Shown here: positions 1-8,722 of the stretch, piece by piece
Numbering within the stretch: the first letter of the stretch is position 1
Layout: the number at the start of each line of letters is the position of its first letter
Assembly: GCA_017561025.1 (NCBI GenBank)
Contig: JAFZDU010000024.1
Location: 1 to 56,848, forward strand
DNA from: Bacteroidales bacterium
GTDB lineage: Bacteria > Bacteroidota > Bacteroidia > Bacteroidales > F082
Reading direction: 5' to 3'
DNA length: 56,848 nucleotides
Translations under genes and position numbers: made by a program
The notes under the pieces: generated by a model
Seen by the model: the letters and a program-made list of their open reading frames with translations, nothing else
Database searches by the model: none
Told to the model about the DNA's origin: nothing

Positions 1-167
1 ATGAATTTTTCTTTGAGAAGATTTTTGTTTTTCTTGAAAGAACATAGCGAGCTATGTGATTTAAAGAAAGGCGAAAAGATTCCAAGAAAAAACATAAAGC
101 ATGCAAAAGTTTTAATTGTTACTGTCAAAAATTATTTAAACTGGGAATTTATAGAAGTCCCCTTAAT
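1..167 (+). repeat. Long-distance repeat, copy A (cut by window edge)
   Basis: These 167 bases recur at 48849-49015 with four substitutions and no indel by direct reading. The element contains a perfect 7-bp hairpin (ACATAGC-GA-GCTATGT, 42-57) and ends in a GGGA...TCCC hairpin near 145-162. About 43 bases later both copies run into a TAATTTTG promoter element. The open frame through this copy is interrupted by TGA in copy B, so it looks non-coding. Confidence 0.85.
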
Positions 168-186
168 GTTTTTTATGAAAAAAAAG

Positions 187-217
187 TTGACATTTATTTG
201 TATTGATGCTAATTTTG
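187..217 (+). promoter_or_regulatory. Bacteroidetes-type promoter
   Basis: TTGACA at 187-192 and TAATTTTG at 210-217 match the TAnnTTTG -7 element. Transcription would start near 224, which supports translation of the downstream gene from the ATG at 238. Confidence 0.6.
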
Positions 218-237
218 CAGAAAATAATTGCGTAGTC

Positions 238-948
238 ATGAGAGTGAAATCTGTGTTGTTTTTGATGATTTTATTGTCGATGTTTTCATGTGGTAAAGAT
301 GAAATCAAAGAGAAGGATTCTGTTGTAATTGACGGCTTTGGATTGCCTGCTTTCAAAATGATATATGTAGGTGCAGGTTCGTATAAGTCGAGTGCAGGAA
401 ATGAGATGGCAGTTGGTGAATATTATATTGGCGAGACAGAGGTGACACAGTCGTTGTGGAAATCTGTGATGAACAATAATCCGAGCTATTTCAAGGAAGA
501 CAATAACCCTGTGGAAAACGTGTCGTGGAACGAGTGTCAGGCTTTTGTAGAAGAGCTGAATAGAATTACAGGCAAGACATTCAGATTGCCTTATGAATAT
601 GAATGGGAGTTTGCTGCATTAGGTGGAAACAAAACCTTGCATTATAAGTATTCTGGATCTAATAATGTTAATTCTGTTGCATGGTATTATTATAACAGCC
701 TTTCTCGTACACATGAAGTCAGGACTAAATATAGCAATGAACTTGGAATATATGACATGAGCGGCAATGTGTTCGAGTGGTGTCTTGATGATTATTATCA
801 GAATGGAGTCGGGACGGAAAAGGTGTTGAAAGGTGGAAGCTGGAATTATCCTGATGAAAACTGTAAGATTTACTCGCGAGCATGCAACGACTGCAACAGC
901 CGAAATAATTTTAATGGACTGCGTCTGCTGATGGAAGCGGAAGAGTGA
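238..948 (+). CDS. SUMF1/FGE-fold lipoprotein
   Basis: The open frame runs back to the window edge, but the ATG at 238 gives a good lipoprotein signal (hydrophobic stretch ending in FSCG) and lies just downstream of a promoter. The rest is a formylglycine-generating-enzyme/SUMF1 fold with the hallmarks YIGETEVTQ, PVENVSWNE, FRLP.EYEWE, ELGIYDMSGNVFEWC and a KGGSW block. After GGSW, the first of the two Cys expected in FGE oxygenases is Tyr (GGSWNY) and only the second is kept, so formylglycine formation is unlikely. By analogy with other surface FGE-fold proteins it may be a binding or structural domain at the outer membrane. The same fold recurs at the end of the 54233-56578 gene. Confidence 0.8.
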   Translation: MRVKSVLFLMILLSMFSCGKDEIKEKDSVVIDGFGLPAFKMIYVGAGSYKSSAGNEMAVGEYYIGETEVTQSLWKSVMNNNPSYFKEDNNPVENVSWNECQAFVEELNRITGKTFRLPYEYEWEFAALGGNKTLHYKYSGSNNVNSVAWYYYNSLSRTHEVRTKYSNELGIYDMSGNVFEWCLDDYYQNGVGTEKVLKGGSWNYPDENCKIYSRACNDCNSRNNFNGLRLLMEAEE

Positions 949-1014
949 GTTTATTAGTTGTTAGAAACTTTAATAAAAATGTAATATTGGGGAGTTTTAT
1001 ACCCAATAAAATCT

Positions 1015-1022
1015 TATCTTTG
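1015..1022 (+). promoter_or_regulatory. TAnnTTTG promoter of the NfnAB-like gene
   Basis: TATCTTTG fits the -7 consensus and lies about 50 bases before the ATG at 1072. Confidence 0.5.
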
Positions 1023-1071
1023 CACCTTTAAAATTCATTAGCATTAATTTATCTAAAATAATTATTTAGTA

Positions 1072-3348
1072 ATGTTTACTATAGTTAGAAAAGAGGAGTT
1101 AGCTCAAGATACTTTTTTGTTTGAGATAGAGGCTCCACGTTTGGCAAAGTCAGCATTGCCAGGTCAGTTTTTAATCGTTAAGATGACTGAGAAATCAGAA
1201 CGTATTCCATTGACAATTAGTGATTACGATGTTGAAAAAGGAACTATTATCATTGTGTTCAAGGCTATTGGTAAGTCAACAAGGATAATGGCTGAATACA
1301 ATGTAGGTGACAAGTTCGCTGACGTTGTTGGTCCTTTGGGAAGACCATCAGAATTCGTTCACCTTACAGATGAAGAACGTAAAAACAAGAGATTCGTTTT
1401 CGTTGGCGGTGGTGTTGGTATAGCTCCAATCTATCCACAAGTTAAATGGTTGTATGAACATGGAGTTAAGGCTGATGTTATCGTAGGCGCAAGAACAAGA
1501 AATCTTCTCGTTTATGAAAAGGAACTCGAAGCTATTTCTAACTTATATGTCACCACAGACGACGGTTCATCACCATATAAGGGTTTGGTTACAGAGATGT
1601 TGCAGCGTCTCGTTGATGAAGGCAAGCAATATGACGAAGTCATCGCTATTGGTCCGCTCATCATGATGAAGTTCGTTTCACAGCTCTCAGCAAAACTCGG
1701 CATCAAATGTACAGTAAGTTTGAATTCAATCATGGTTGACGGTACAGGTATGTGCGGCGCTTGCCGTGTCACAGTAGGTGGTGAGACAAAATTTACCTGC
1801 GTCGACGGTCCAGAATTCGACGGCGCACAAGTCGACTTCGAGAACGTGATGAAACGTCAGGCTATGTATAATAATGTAGAAGGACATAAGATTCTCGAGA
1901 GAGAAGAAAAAGAAGAAGGACACGTATGTAACATCGGCGGTATCGTTGAGGAAATGCGCGACAACAAGAAACGCGTTCCAGTACGTGAGCAAGATCCAAA
2001 AGTAAGAGCAACAAACTTTGAAGAAGTATGTTACGGCTACGACGCTGAAGAGGCTATCATAGAAGCACAACGCTGCTTGAACTGCAAGAACCCTCAATGT
2101 GTCAAGGCATGTCCTGTAAATATTGAAATCCCTCAATTCGTTCATTTCGTTGCAGAAGGTAAGTTCGAAGATGCAGCACGCGTCATCAACCGTAACTCAG
2201 CGCTCCCATCAGTATGCGGTCGCGTTTGTCCACAAGAGTCACAATGTGAAGGCTCATGCGTCATGGGCAAGAAGTTCGAACCTATCGCTATCGGCAAACT
2301 CGAACGTTTCGTTGGCGACTGGGCACGCGAAAACAATGTCGAATTTGAAAAGCCAAGCGCAAAGAACGGTCATAAAGTCGCTGTCGTTGGTAGCGGTCCT
2401 GCAGGTCTCACATGTACAAAAGACCTTCTCATGATGGGTTACGACGTGACAGTATTTGAAGCGCTCCACGAATTGGGCGGCGTTTTGTCTTACGGCATCC
2501 CTTCATTCCGTCTTCCAAAAGAGACTGTAGTACGCCATGAAATCGAGAACCTCAAGAAACTCGGCGCTACATTTGAAAAAGACGTCATCATCGGTCGCAC
2601 AGTCACTATAGACGACTTGATGGAAAAAGAAAACTTCGAAGCTGTATTCATCGGCTCAGGCGCAGGTCTTCCTAAGTTCATGAACATACCAGGCGAAAAC
2701 CTCTGCGGCGTTGTTTCAGCTAACGAATTCTTGACAAGAAACAACTTGTTATTCGCATATAAAGAAGGCTTTGAAACACCTAACTATATCGGCAAGAAGG
2801 TGGCAGTTGTTGGTGGCGGTAATGTCGCTATGGACGCTGCTCGTACAGCCTTGCGTCTCGGTGCAGAAGTTTATGTCGTTTATCGTCGTTCAGAACAAGA
2901 ACTTCCAGCACGTGTTGAAGAAGTACACCACGCTAAAGAAGAAGGCGTCAACTTCCGTCTCTTGACAAATCCTAAAGAAATCTTAGGTGATGAAAACGGT
3001 TGGGTTAATGGAATGAGATGCGTTGAGATGGAACTCGGTGAAGCTGATGCTTCAGGACGTAGAAGCCCTGTAGAAAAAACAGGTTCTGACTTCATCCTCG
3101 ACGTTGATATGGTTATCATGTCACTCGGAACATCACCAAATCCATTGATTCTTAGTACAACAGAAGGTCTCGAAGCAAATAGACATAAATGCTTGATAGC
3201 TGACGAAGTCACAATGCAGACAACACGCAAGGGCGTTTTCGCTGGTGGCGACGCAGTTAGCGGTGCAGCGACAGTAATCCTCGCTATGGGCGCAGGCAAG
3301 AAAGCTGCCAAAGGCATTGATGAATATATCAAGTCAACAAGACAATAA
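1072..3348 (+). CDS. NfnAB-like fusion: ferredoxin/NAD(P) flavoprotein with glutamate synthase small-subunit domain
   Basis: The protein has 758 residues. Residues 1 to about 280 resemble NfnA/dihydroorotate dehydrogenase electron-transfer subunits: an FAD/NAD-binding module ending in a [2Fe-2S] motif with Cys near 228, 231 and 243. From about 300 on it is GltD/NfnB-like, with Cys clusters CLNCKNPQCVKACP and CGRVCPQESQCEGSC for Fe-S binding. Two Rossmann motifs follow (VVGSGPAG and VVGGGNVA). Such fusions are usually named bifunctional dihydroorotate dehydrogenase B/NADPH-dependent glutamate synthase in Bacteroidetes. The likely role is electron transfer among ferredoxin, NADH and NADPH in the cytoplasm. 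I infer bifurcating activity only from the family; no glutamate synthase large subunit is adjacent. Confidence 0.9.
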   Translation: MFTIVRKEELAQDTFLFEIEAPRLAKSALPGQFLIVKMTEKSERIPLTISDYDVEKGTIIIVFKAIGKSTRIMAEYNVGDKFADVVGPLGRPSEFVHLTDEERKNKRFVFVGGGVGIAPIYPQVKWLYEHGVKADVIVGARTRNLLVYEKELEAISNLYVTTDDGSSPYKGLVTEMLQRLVDEGKQYDEVIAIGPLIMMKFVSQLSAKLGIKCTVSLNSIMVDGTGMCGACRVTVGGETKFTCVDGPEFDGAQVDFENVMKRQAMYNNVEGHKILEREEKEEGHVCNIGGIVEEMRDNKKRVPVREQDPKVRATNFEEVCYGYDAEEAIIEAQRCLNCKNPQCVKACPVNIEIPQFVHFVAEGKFEDAARVINRNSALPSVCGRVCPQESQCEGSCVMGKKFEPIAIGKLERFVGDWARENNVEFEKPSAKNGHKVAVVGSGPAGLTCTKDLLMMGYDVTVFEALHELGGVLSYGIPSFRLPKETVVRHEIENLKKLGATFEKDVIIGRTVTIDDLMEKENFEAVFIGSGAGLPKFMNIPGENLCGVVSANEFLTRNNLLFAYKEGFETPNYIGKKVAVVGGGNVAMDAARTALRLGAEVYVVYRRSEQELPARVEEVHHAKEEGVNFRLLTNPKEILGDENGWVNGMRCVEMELGEADASGRRSPVEKTGSDFILDVDMVIMSLGTSPNPLILSTTEGLEANRHKCLIADEVTMQTTRKGVFAGGDAVSGAATVILAMGAGKKAAKGIDEYIKSTRQ

Positions 3349-3355
3349 GACTACA

Positions 3356-3433
3356 AGTAGGGACGCGATTCATCGCGTCCTTTACTATATAAAATCGTCC
3401 TTTACTATATAAAATCGTCCTTTACTTTATAAA
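3356..3433 (+). repeat. REP-like hairpin with short tandem units
   Basis: The sequence GGACGCGATTCATCGCGTCC folds into a perfect hairpin and is followed by about three units of a 'TCCTTTACTATATAAAATCG' type repeat. The hairpin is related to units at 51385-51465. It could also act as a terminator for the gene before it. Confidence 0.7.
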
Positions 3434-3463
3434 AATAATCAGATTAATAAAAATTAAGATAAC

Positions 3464-4192
3464 ATGAAAAAGACATTTCTTACATTGATGGTAGTGATGT
3501 TGTTCGTTGCTACAGCATCAGCTCAGCAGATTTATAATGTCAAGACATCAGACAAGGCTGACGGCAGAATGGAGCATAGTATAGGCACTATAACACTCAC
3601 GGGAGAGGTGCTCAACGGGATGAAGACCGGAACCTGGATAGAGAATTTCCCTAACACAGAACTTCCACACTATATTATACAATATCAAGAAGGAAAGAAG
3701 AACGGACTTTATATGGAGTTCAACAAAGAAGGATATATCATCAAGAAAATAGATTATAAGAACGACTTGATTGACGGTACTTTATGCGAATGGGCAAGAA
3801 GCGGACTTCTTCTGAAGAAACAGGAATACAAAGGCGGACAGCTTGATGGACGTACAGTCATCTGTTATGACAACGGCTTCCTTCAAGAAGAGTCGGAATA
3901 TAAAGAAGGCAAGAAACATGGAGTGACAGTATGGTATTCGTATGCCAACAAGGCACAAGGGCCAAAGGCTGTGATGTACACTTATGTTGACGGACAATTT
4001 GAAGGACCTCAGGAGGTGTATTATGAAAGCGGATATCTTAAATCTGTCAAGATGTTTTCTGAAAACGTTGCAAATGGTTCTGCTTACGAATTGTATGAAG
4101 ACGGCAGCGTGAAGTCAGAATGCACATACAAGAATGGAGAGATGAAAGGCAAGGTGAAGGAATATAAACAAGGAGCGAAGTTTCTTGATTGA
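3464..4192 (+). CDS. Exported MORN-repeat protein
   Basis: The product has 242 residues. A signal peptide ending in ATASAQ is followed by repeated motifs of the MORN/YwqK type (for example GLYMEFNKEGYI, GTLCEWARSGLL, GVTVWYS, GPQEVYYESGYL), each pairing a G..xxY core with a short beta hairpin. Such proteins are common in Bacteroidales and are often labelled YwqK-family antitoxin, though an exported version is unlikely to neutralise a cytoplasmic toxin. I assign only an extracytoplasmic repeat scaffold. Confidence 0.8.
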   Translation: MKKTFLTLMVVMLFVATASAQQIYNVKTSDKADGRMEHSIGTITLTGEVLNGMKTGTWIENFPNTELPHYIIQYQEGKKNGLYMEFNKEGYIIKKIDYKNDLIDGTLCEWARSGLLLKKQEYKGGQLDGRTVICYDNGFLQEESEYKEGKKHGVTVWYSYANKAQGPKAVMYTYVDGQFEGPQEVYYESGYLKSVKMFSENVANGSAYELYEDGSVKSECTYKNGEMKGKVKEYKQGAKFLD

Positions 4193-4211
4193 TTAGGAAT
4201 TAGGAGTAATT

Positions 4212-4419
4212 GGTAGAGACGTTTCAATGATACCTTAAAAATGGAAGAACATTGAAGTGTCTCATATAATAAATAAATGATTGGTAGAGATGTTTCAATG
4301 ATACCTTAAAAATAGAAGAACATTGAAGCGTCTCATATAATAAATAAATGTTTGTAGAGACGTTTCAATGATACCTTAAAAATAGAAGAACATAGAAGCG
4401 TCTCATATAATAAATAAAG
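4212..4419 (+). repeat. Three tandem copies of a 70-bp REP-like hairpin unit
   Basis: Copies start at about 4212, 4283 and 4353. Each has the form GTAGAGACGTTTCAATGAT...ACATTGAAGCGTCTC, an imperfect palindrome, followed by an AT-rich spacer. Copies 2 and 3 are nearly identical. The unit is related to sequences at 51473-51525, 56608-56662 and 56690-56740. The array fills the gap before the TIR-FISUMP gene. Confidence 0.85.
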
Positions 4420-4425
4420 TACAGT

Positions 4426-5514
4426 ATGAAATACGATGTTTTTATAAGTTATTCATCAAGAAATCAAAAGGTAGTTGAGGCTATATGCGCTTATCTGGAG
4501 CAGCATAAAGTCAGGTGTTTTGTTGCATATCGCGACATCCCCAAAGGTGTCGTGTGGGCGGAGGCAATTGTTGAAGCCTTGGATGAAAGCAAGATGATGG
4601 TAGTTGTGTTTTCGGAAGAATTCAATAAGTCTGATCAGGTTAACAGAGAGATAGAACTTGCAAGTGAAGATAAGAAACCAATTCTGACATTCCGTATAAG
4701 TGACACGATGTTCAAGGGTGCAAAGAAATACTATCTTAAGAATATCAACTGGATTGATGCATTCCCTAATCCAGAGAATTTATTTGACTCTCTTTTAAAT
4801 AATGTGAATAAATTGATTGGAACTTCAACATTAGAAAAAGAAGTACGTAAAACTGATCAAAAATGCATTGAACAGAAAAGAATAGAACGAGAGAAACTAG
4901 AAACGGTGAAGAAGAAAGATAAAGATGTTTTGGGTTCTCACAACGGCCATGAATACGTCGACCTCGGTCTTCCTAGCGGCTTGAAATGGGCTACGTGCAA
5001 TGTAGGAGCAAATAAGCCTGAGGAATACGGCGATTACTTTGCTTGGGGTGAGCATACGCCAAAACTGGAATATAGTGAAAAAACTTATAAATATTATATT
5101 ACAAGGGGTTTCTTGGGTTTTAATAAGAGTTATGTTTCTTTAGGTGATATATCAGGTAAACCTCAATACGATGCGGCACGTTTCAACTGGGGCGGCAGTT
5201 GGCGTCTTCCAACAAAAAAAGAATTGGATGAGTTGGAGGAGAACTGTACTTGGACTTGGACTACGCAAGGTGGCAATAAAGGGTATAAGGTTACGGGCCC
5301 TAACGGCAACAGCATCTTCTTACCTGCTGCGGGCTACTGTTACGGGTCATCGCTCTACGGTGAGGGCTACTATGGCGGCTTTTGGAGTTCTACGCCGGAC
5401 GACGACATCAACGTCAACAACGCGTACGGCCTCTTCTTCAACGGTGGTAACGAGAGCGTGTATTGCAGCTACTACCGCTACGGTGGCTTTACTGTTCGCC
5501 CTATCACAGAATAA
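4426..5514 (+). CDS. TIR domain-FISUMP domain fusion
   Basis: Residues 1 to about 130 form a TIR domain: YDVFISYSSRNQ at the start, the RCFVAYRDIPKG loop, and FNKSDQVNREIELA, where Glu75 sits at the position of the catalytic Glu of TIR NADases. After a charged linker (about 135-165), residues from EYVDLGLPSGLKWAT onward match the Bacteroidetes/Fibrobacter FISUMP-type domain (WATCNVGA, GDYFAWGE, RLPTKKELDEL, GFWSS, GLFFNGG, FTVRPI). FISUMP domains are usually on secreted proteins, but there is no signal peptide or membrane segment here, so the product should be cytosolic. A Gly/Tyr/Ser-rich stretch near the end is typical of this domain. A strong terminator follows. Confidence 0.8.
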   Translation: MKYDVFISYSSRNQKVVEAICAYLEQHKVRCFVAYRDIPKGVVWAEAIVEALDESKMMVVVFSEEFNKSDQVNREIELASEDKKPILTFRISDTMFKGAKKYYLKNINWIDAFPNPENLFDSLLNNVNKLIGTSTLEKEVRKTDQKCIEQKRIEREKLETVKKKDKDVLGSHNGHEYVDLGLPSGLKWATCNVGANKPEEYGDYFAWGEHTPKLEYSEKTYKYYITRGFLGFNKSYVSLGDISGKPQYDAARFNWGGSWRLPTKKELDELEENCTWTWTTQGGNKGYKVTGPNGNSIFLPAAGYCYGSSLYGEGYYGGFWSSTPDDDINVNNAYGLFFNGGNESVYCSYYRYGGFTVRPITE

Positions 5515-5553
5515 AAGCGAAGCGCATTCAATTTATTCAATTCATTTAATTTA

Positions 5554-5592
5554 TTTTCGTCGGGTGATTGAAGAAACCCGACGAAATTTTTT
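5554..5592 (+). terminator. Rho-independent terminator
   Basis: A 12-bp stem (TTTTCGTCGGGT/ACCCGACGAAAA) with a short loop is followed by a T run. It overlaps the promoter of the next gene. Confidence 0.85.
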
Positions 5593-5600
5593 TATATTTG
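5593..5600 (+). promoter_or_regulatory. TAnnTTTG promoter
   Basis: TATATTTG follows the terminator directly and lies about 70 bases before the ATG at 5671. Confidence 0.6.
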
Positions 5601-5670
5601 CGAGATACAAGATAAAGGTCTGAAACTGAAAGAAAATTCAAAAAGAAGTGTATACTATAACATTATAATT

Positions 5671-8559
5671 ATGAAAAATAAGTTTTTAGATTTATGTGTA
5701 AAAATCATAGATGTTCTGATGACACTTGCGGTATTATCGGCGTTTTTTATGACTTTTATTCTAAAAGAACATAATTATATCGATATATATAATAAATCAT
5801 TTAAAATATTAGGCTTATTTGGAATAGCATATATAACTATACTGTTGTTCGGATTTTTCTTTCAAAGGATTAAGTCTGACTATGCTTTGGTTAAAGGAAG
5901 GTTCATTCATAAAGTGATAAATATAAGTCTGTTAATACCATTTGTTTTAACGTATGTCTTCATTATATGTGAAGCGAAAAGTGTTATAGATGCCAAGAAT
6001 GTAAAGACTGAATCGGAAATACAGAATGATAGTGTTAAATTTAAATTAAATGCCAAACTGTGTCATTTAATGACTTATAATGATTTGTATGGTTCATTGG
6101 ATAAAGCTTCGTTGCAGAATACTTTGGCTAAGAAATTGGTATTCAGTGAAAATTTATACAAAAAAGCAGAAGATAAATTGCTGATAAAAGACACAAGTCA
6201 GTTCTACAAGATAGAGTCGTTTTCAAAGTTGGTGGATTGGAATATCGAATTTGACAGCATAACAAATGAATATTATTTTCTTAGGGCAGTTGATGAACTT
6301 CCTGAAAATATTATTGATGCAAAAAATGAGGAGCCTTCTTTGTTCTGGAGTGTATATTATCACTATATAGATCCGGGTAATCAGCATATTGCAAGCACTG
6401 AAAAAGGAAGGAAGTGGGCTGCTGCCATAGCTATTCTGGGGTATTTCTTTTTGAATGGTCTGCTCGTCGCTGTTTTGATAGGCTGGTTCGACCGTCGTCG
6501 CGACGAATGGCTGAATGGTAAAATAAGGTATAAACTTCGCCATCTTCCTATAAATAAGTATGCTGTAGTGATTGGAGCTAATGAGGTGGCACCTTCGGTG
6601 ATTAAGAACCTCTTGATGCCAAGATCCAGAAAAGAACTGAATTTTAAATGTGAGAAGGAAAATAAATATATCATTCTTCAAACAAATAGAGATGCTCAGA
6701 CAGTGAGAGAAGAACTTGCAGCATATCTGGAAGATAATGAGTTGTGTAAGGTTATCATATACAAAGCATTGAGGAATTCTAAATCTGAAATTGAAAAGTT
6801 ACGTATAAAACATGCAACAGAGATATATGTGTTAGGAGAATCTACATTGATAGATGGAGGTGAGACATATCATGATGCTATGAATATGAAGTGCGTTAAT
6901 ATTATTGCAGATGTATTGAACTTTAAACGCAGACTGAATATTTTTAATAATAAAAGCAAAAAAAAGCTATGTAAGGTCTTGTTTGAATATCAGACCACAT
7001 ATTCGATATTCCAATTTTCAGATGTCTCCAAAAAAATAACAGATAATCTTGTCTTTGTTCCATTTAACAGGTATGAGTCATGGGCAAGAAAGGTCATGGT
7101 AGAGTCTTTCTCAAAAGATAGCGCCGGAAACACTATATATTATACACCTTTAGATGATTCTGGAATTACTTCAGATTCTTTTGAACATGTACATTTTGTA
7201 GTTGTGGGCATGTCGAAAATGGGTATTGCAATGGGATTGCAGGCTATGCTGCAGGCTCACTATCTTAATTATGCCGCAGCTGAAAATATTGATGATCCGT
7301 ACGAACGTGAAACGAAAAAGAACAAGACTCGTACAAGGATAACATTTATTGATACCAATGCTGACAAGGAAAAGGATTTCTTTATGGGACGCTATGAAAG
7401 TCTATTCAAACTTGTGCGTCACCGCTATTTCGATGCAAGTAATTTAAAAGAATGTAAATGGATTGATCCGATGAAGGATGATAACTGCGAATGGAAACAT
7501 CTTAGTCGTGATGGACAAAATTTCCTTGATATTGAGATAGAATTTGTGAAAGGCGAGCTGGAATCGGAAGGAGTGCGCCGTTATTTGAGAAATATATCTG
7601 ACAATAATAATGATTTTGCTAAAGAATCAAAGCTTACTATTGCAATATGTCTGACCCAGACACATCAGGCTATAGCTGCTAGTTTATATATGCCAGTTGA
7701 GGTTTATGGTAAGGTCCAGCAGATTTGGGTCTATCAGCGTGAAGCATCTGATATTATAAATAACCTGAATGATACAATGACAAATGATATGAGATATAAA
7801 AAACTTCGTCCGTTCGGTATGCTTTATGGTGAATATATGAGTGATAGAGCTCAGTATCTAAGAGCTTTGCTGGTGAATGAAGCTTACAATATAGGTACCC
7901 TTGGCGGAAATGATTCTAAGATTGATATGCGATACAAGAATACGTACCGACATTTGAGAGAATCATGGAGGAGATTATCCTTGGACAAGAAGTTTTCTAA
8001 TAGATATTTCGCAGATTCAATATATCTTAAAGTTAGAAGCGTGATGAAAGAAGATTCAAAAAAGGATGAGCCTATTATCACATATACGAGAGTGTTTGAT
8101 TTGTTGAAATCTGATGGCGAATTTTTAGAGAAACTGAAATCTTTAATGAATAATGGTAATTTGGCTATTAGCGAGCATAATCGCTGGGATATTCAACAGC
8201 TATTATTCGGCTATTCTCCATGTGATGAGAATACTGATAAAGAGTTTGAATTATTAAATGAAAAGTTGGAAAAATGGCGAATGAATTATCTAAAAGAGAT
8301 TGGTAAGGATAAATGGGATGATTTGGATGAATCTGAAAAAAAATCTGCAGAAAAAAATCTGATTTATAAAGAATTAAAGGATAATTATAAAAATGAAAAA
8401 GATAGAGTTAAGCAAAAATTAGAAAGACTTCATCCAAATATTTGCGAATTTAACCATCTTGATATAATAGATTCGGGTGCTAAAAATTATGACGAAACTC
8501 TTAATAATGCCATACCTAGAATATTGGAACTGGTGGATGCTTATAATGCGAAAAAATGA
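5671..8559 (+). CDS. Large membrane protein with two Rossmann-like segments and a RyR domain
   Basis: The product has 962 residues. Hydrophobic segments lie at about 12-31, 46-64, 83-103 and 249-272, the last followed by WFDRRRDEW, suggesting four membrane passes with an extracytoplasmic part between segments 3 and 4. The cytoplasmic part begins with YAVVIGANEVAPSVIKNLL (near 298), like a TrkA-N/RCK Rossmann start. A second one, HFVVVGMSKMGIAMG, lies near 510. Near residue 831, LAISEHNRWDIQQLLFGYSP fits the prokaryotic RyR domain. RyR domains joined to TrkA-N-like modules have been predicted to act in nucleotide-sensing membrane effectors in conflict systems. Ion channel activity here is my inference; no pore selectivity motif is obvious. 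It lies between two genes with TIR or TIR-like domains. Confidence 0.7.
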   Translation: MKNKFLDLCVKIIDVLMTLAVLSAFFMTFILKEHNYIDIYNKSFKILGLFGIAYITILLFGFFFQRIKSDYALVKGRFIHKVINISLLIPFVLTYVFIICEAKSVIDAKNVKTESEIQNDSVKFKLNAKLCHLMTYNDLYGSLDKASLQNTLAKKLVFSENLYKKAEDKLLIKDTSQFYKIESFSKLVDWNIEFDSITNEYYFLRAVDELPENIIDAKNEEPSLFWSVYYHYIDPGNQHIASTEKGRKWAAAIAILGYFFLNGLLVAVLIGWFDRRRDEWLNGKIRYKLRHLPINKYAVVIGANEVAPSVIKNLLMPRSRKELNFKCEKENKYIILQTNRDAQTVREELAAYLEDNELCKVIIYKALRNSKSEIEKLRIKHATEIYVLGESTLIDGGETYHDAMNMKCVNIIADVLNFKRRLNIFNNKSKKKLCKVLFEYQTTYSIFQFSDVSKKITDNLVFVPFNRYESWARKVMVESFSKDSAGNTIYYTPLDDSGITSDSFEHVHFVVVGMSKMGIAMGLQAMLQAHYLNYAAAENIDDPYERETKKNKTRTRITFIDTNADKEKDFFMGRYESLFKLVRHRYFDASNLKECKWIDPMKDDNCEWKHLSRDGQNFLDIEIEFVKGELESEGVRRYLRNISDNNNDFAKESKLTIAICLTQTHQAIAASLYMPVEVYGKVQQIWVYQREASDIINNLNDTMTNDMRYKKLRPFGMLYGEYMSDRAQYLRALLVNEAYNIGTLGGNDSKIDMRYKNTYRHLRESWRRLSLDKKFSNRYFADSIYLKVRSVMKEDSKKDEPIITYTRVFDLLKSDGEFLEKLKSLMNNGNLAISEHNRWDIQQLLFGYSPCDENTDKEFELLNEKLEKWRMNYLKEIGKDKWDDLDESEKKSAEKNLIYKELKDNYKNEKDRVKQKLERLHPNICEFNHLDIIDSGAKNYDETLNNAIPRILELVDAYNAKK

Positions 8560-8615
8560 TATAAAATAGAATATTTAGTTTCGTTTTAGATATTGCAATA
8601 TTTGTAAAATTATCA

Positions 8616-8623
8616 TAACTTTG
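8616..8623 (+). promoter_or_regulatory. TAnnTTTG promoter
   Basis: TAACTTTG lies about 100 bases upstream of the ATG at 8723, inside an AT-rich gap with no other ORF. Confidence 0.5.
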
Positions 8624-8722
8624 CTCTGCTATTTTATTGCTGAAGCTTAACTTTAATGAACTGTCGTTTTTACTTTATATGTTATCTTTTCAGTTTTGAT
8701 GTTATAAAGCACAGATTGTAAA

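Noticed and set aside
1-237. N-terminal extension of the first FGE-fold gene
   Set aside because: The open frame is carried by the 167-base repeat, whose second copy has a stop codon in the same frame; a lipoprotein signal and a promoter support the ATG at 238.
4212-4419. Possible CRISPR array
   Set aside because: The three 70-bp units repeat as a whole, including the parts between hairpins; there are no unique spacers and no cas genes.
5144-5623. 159-codon overlapping frame in the TIR-FISUMP gene
   Set aside because: It is an alternative frame of the FISUMP part, rich in Thr/Arg/Ala without structure, and runs through the terminator.
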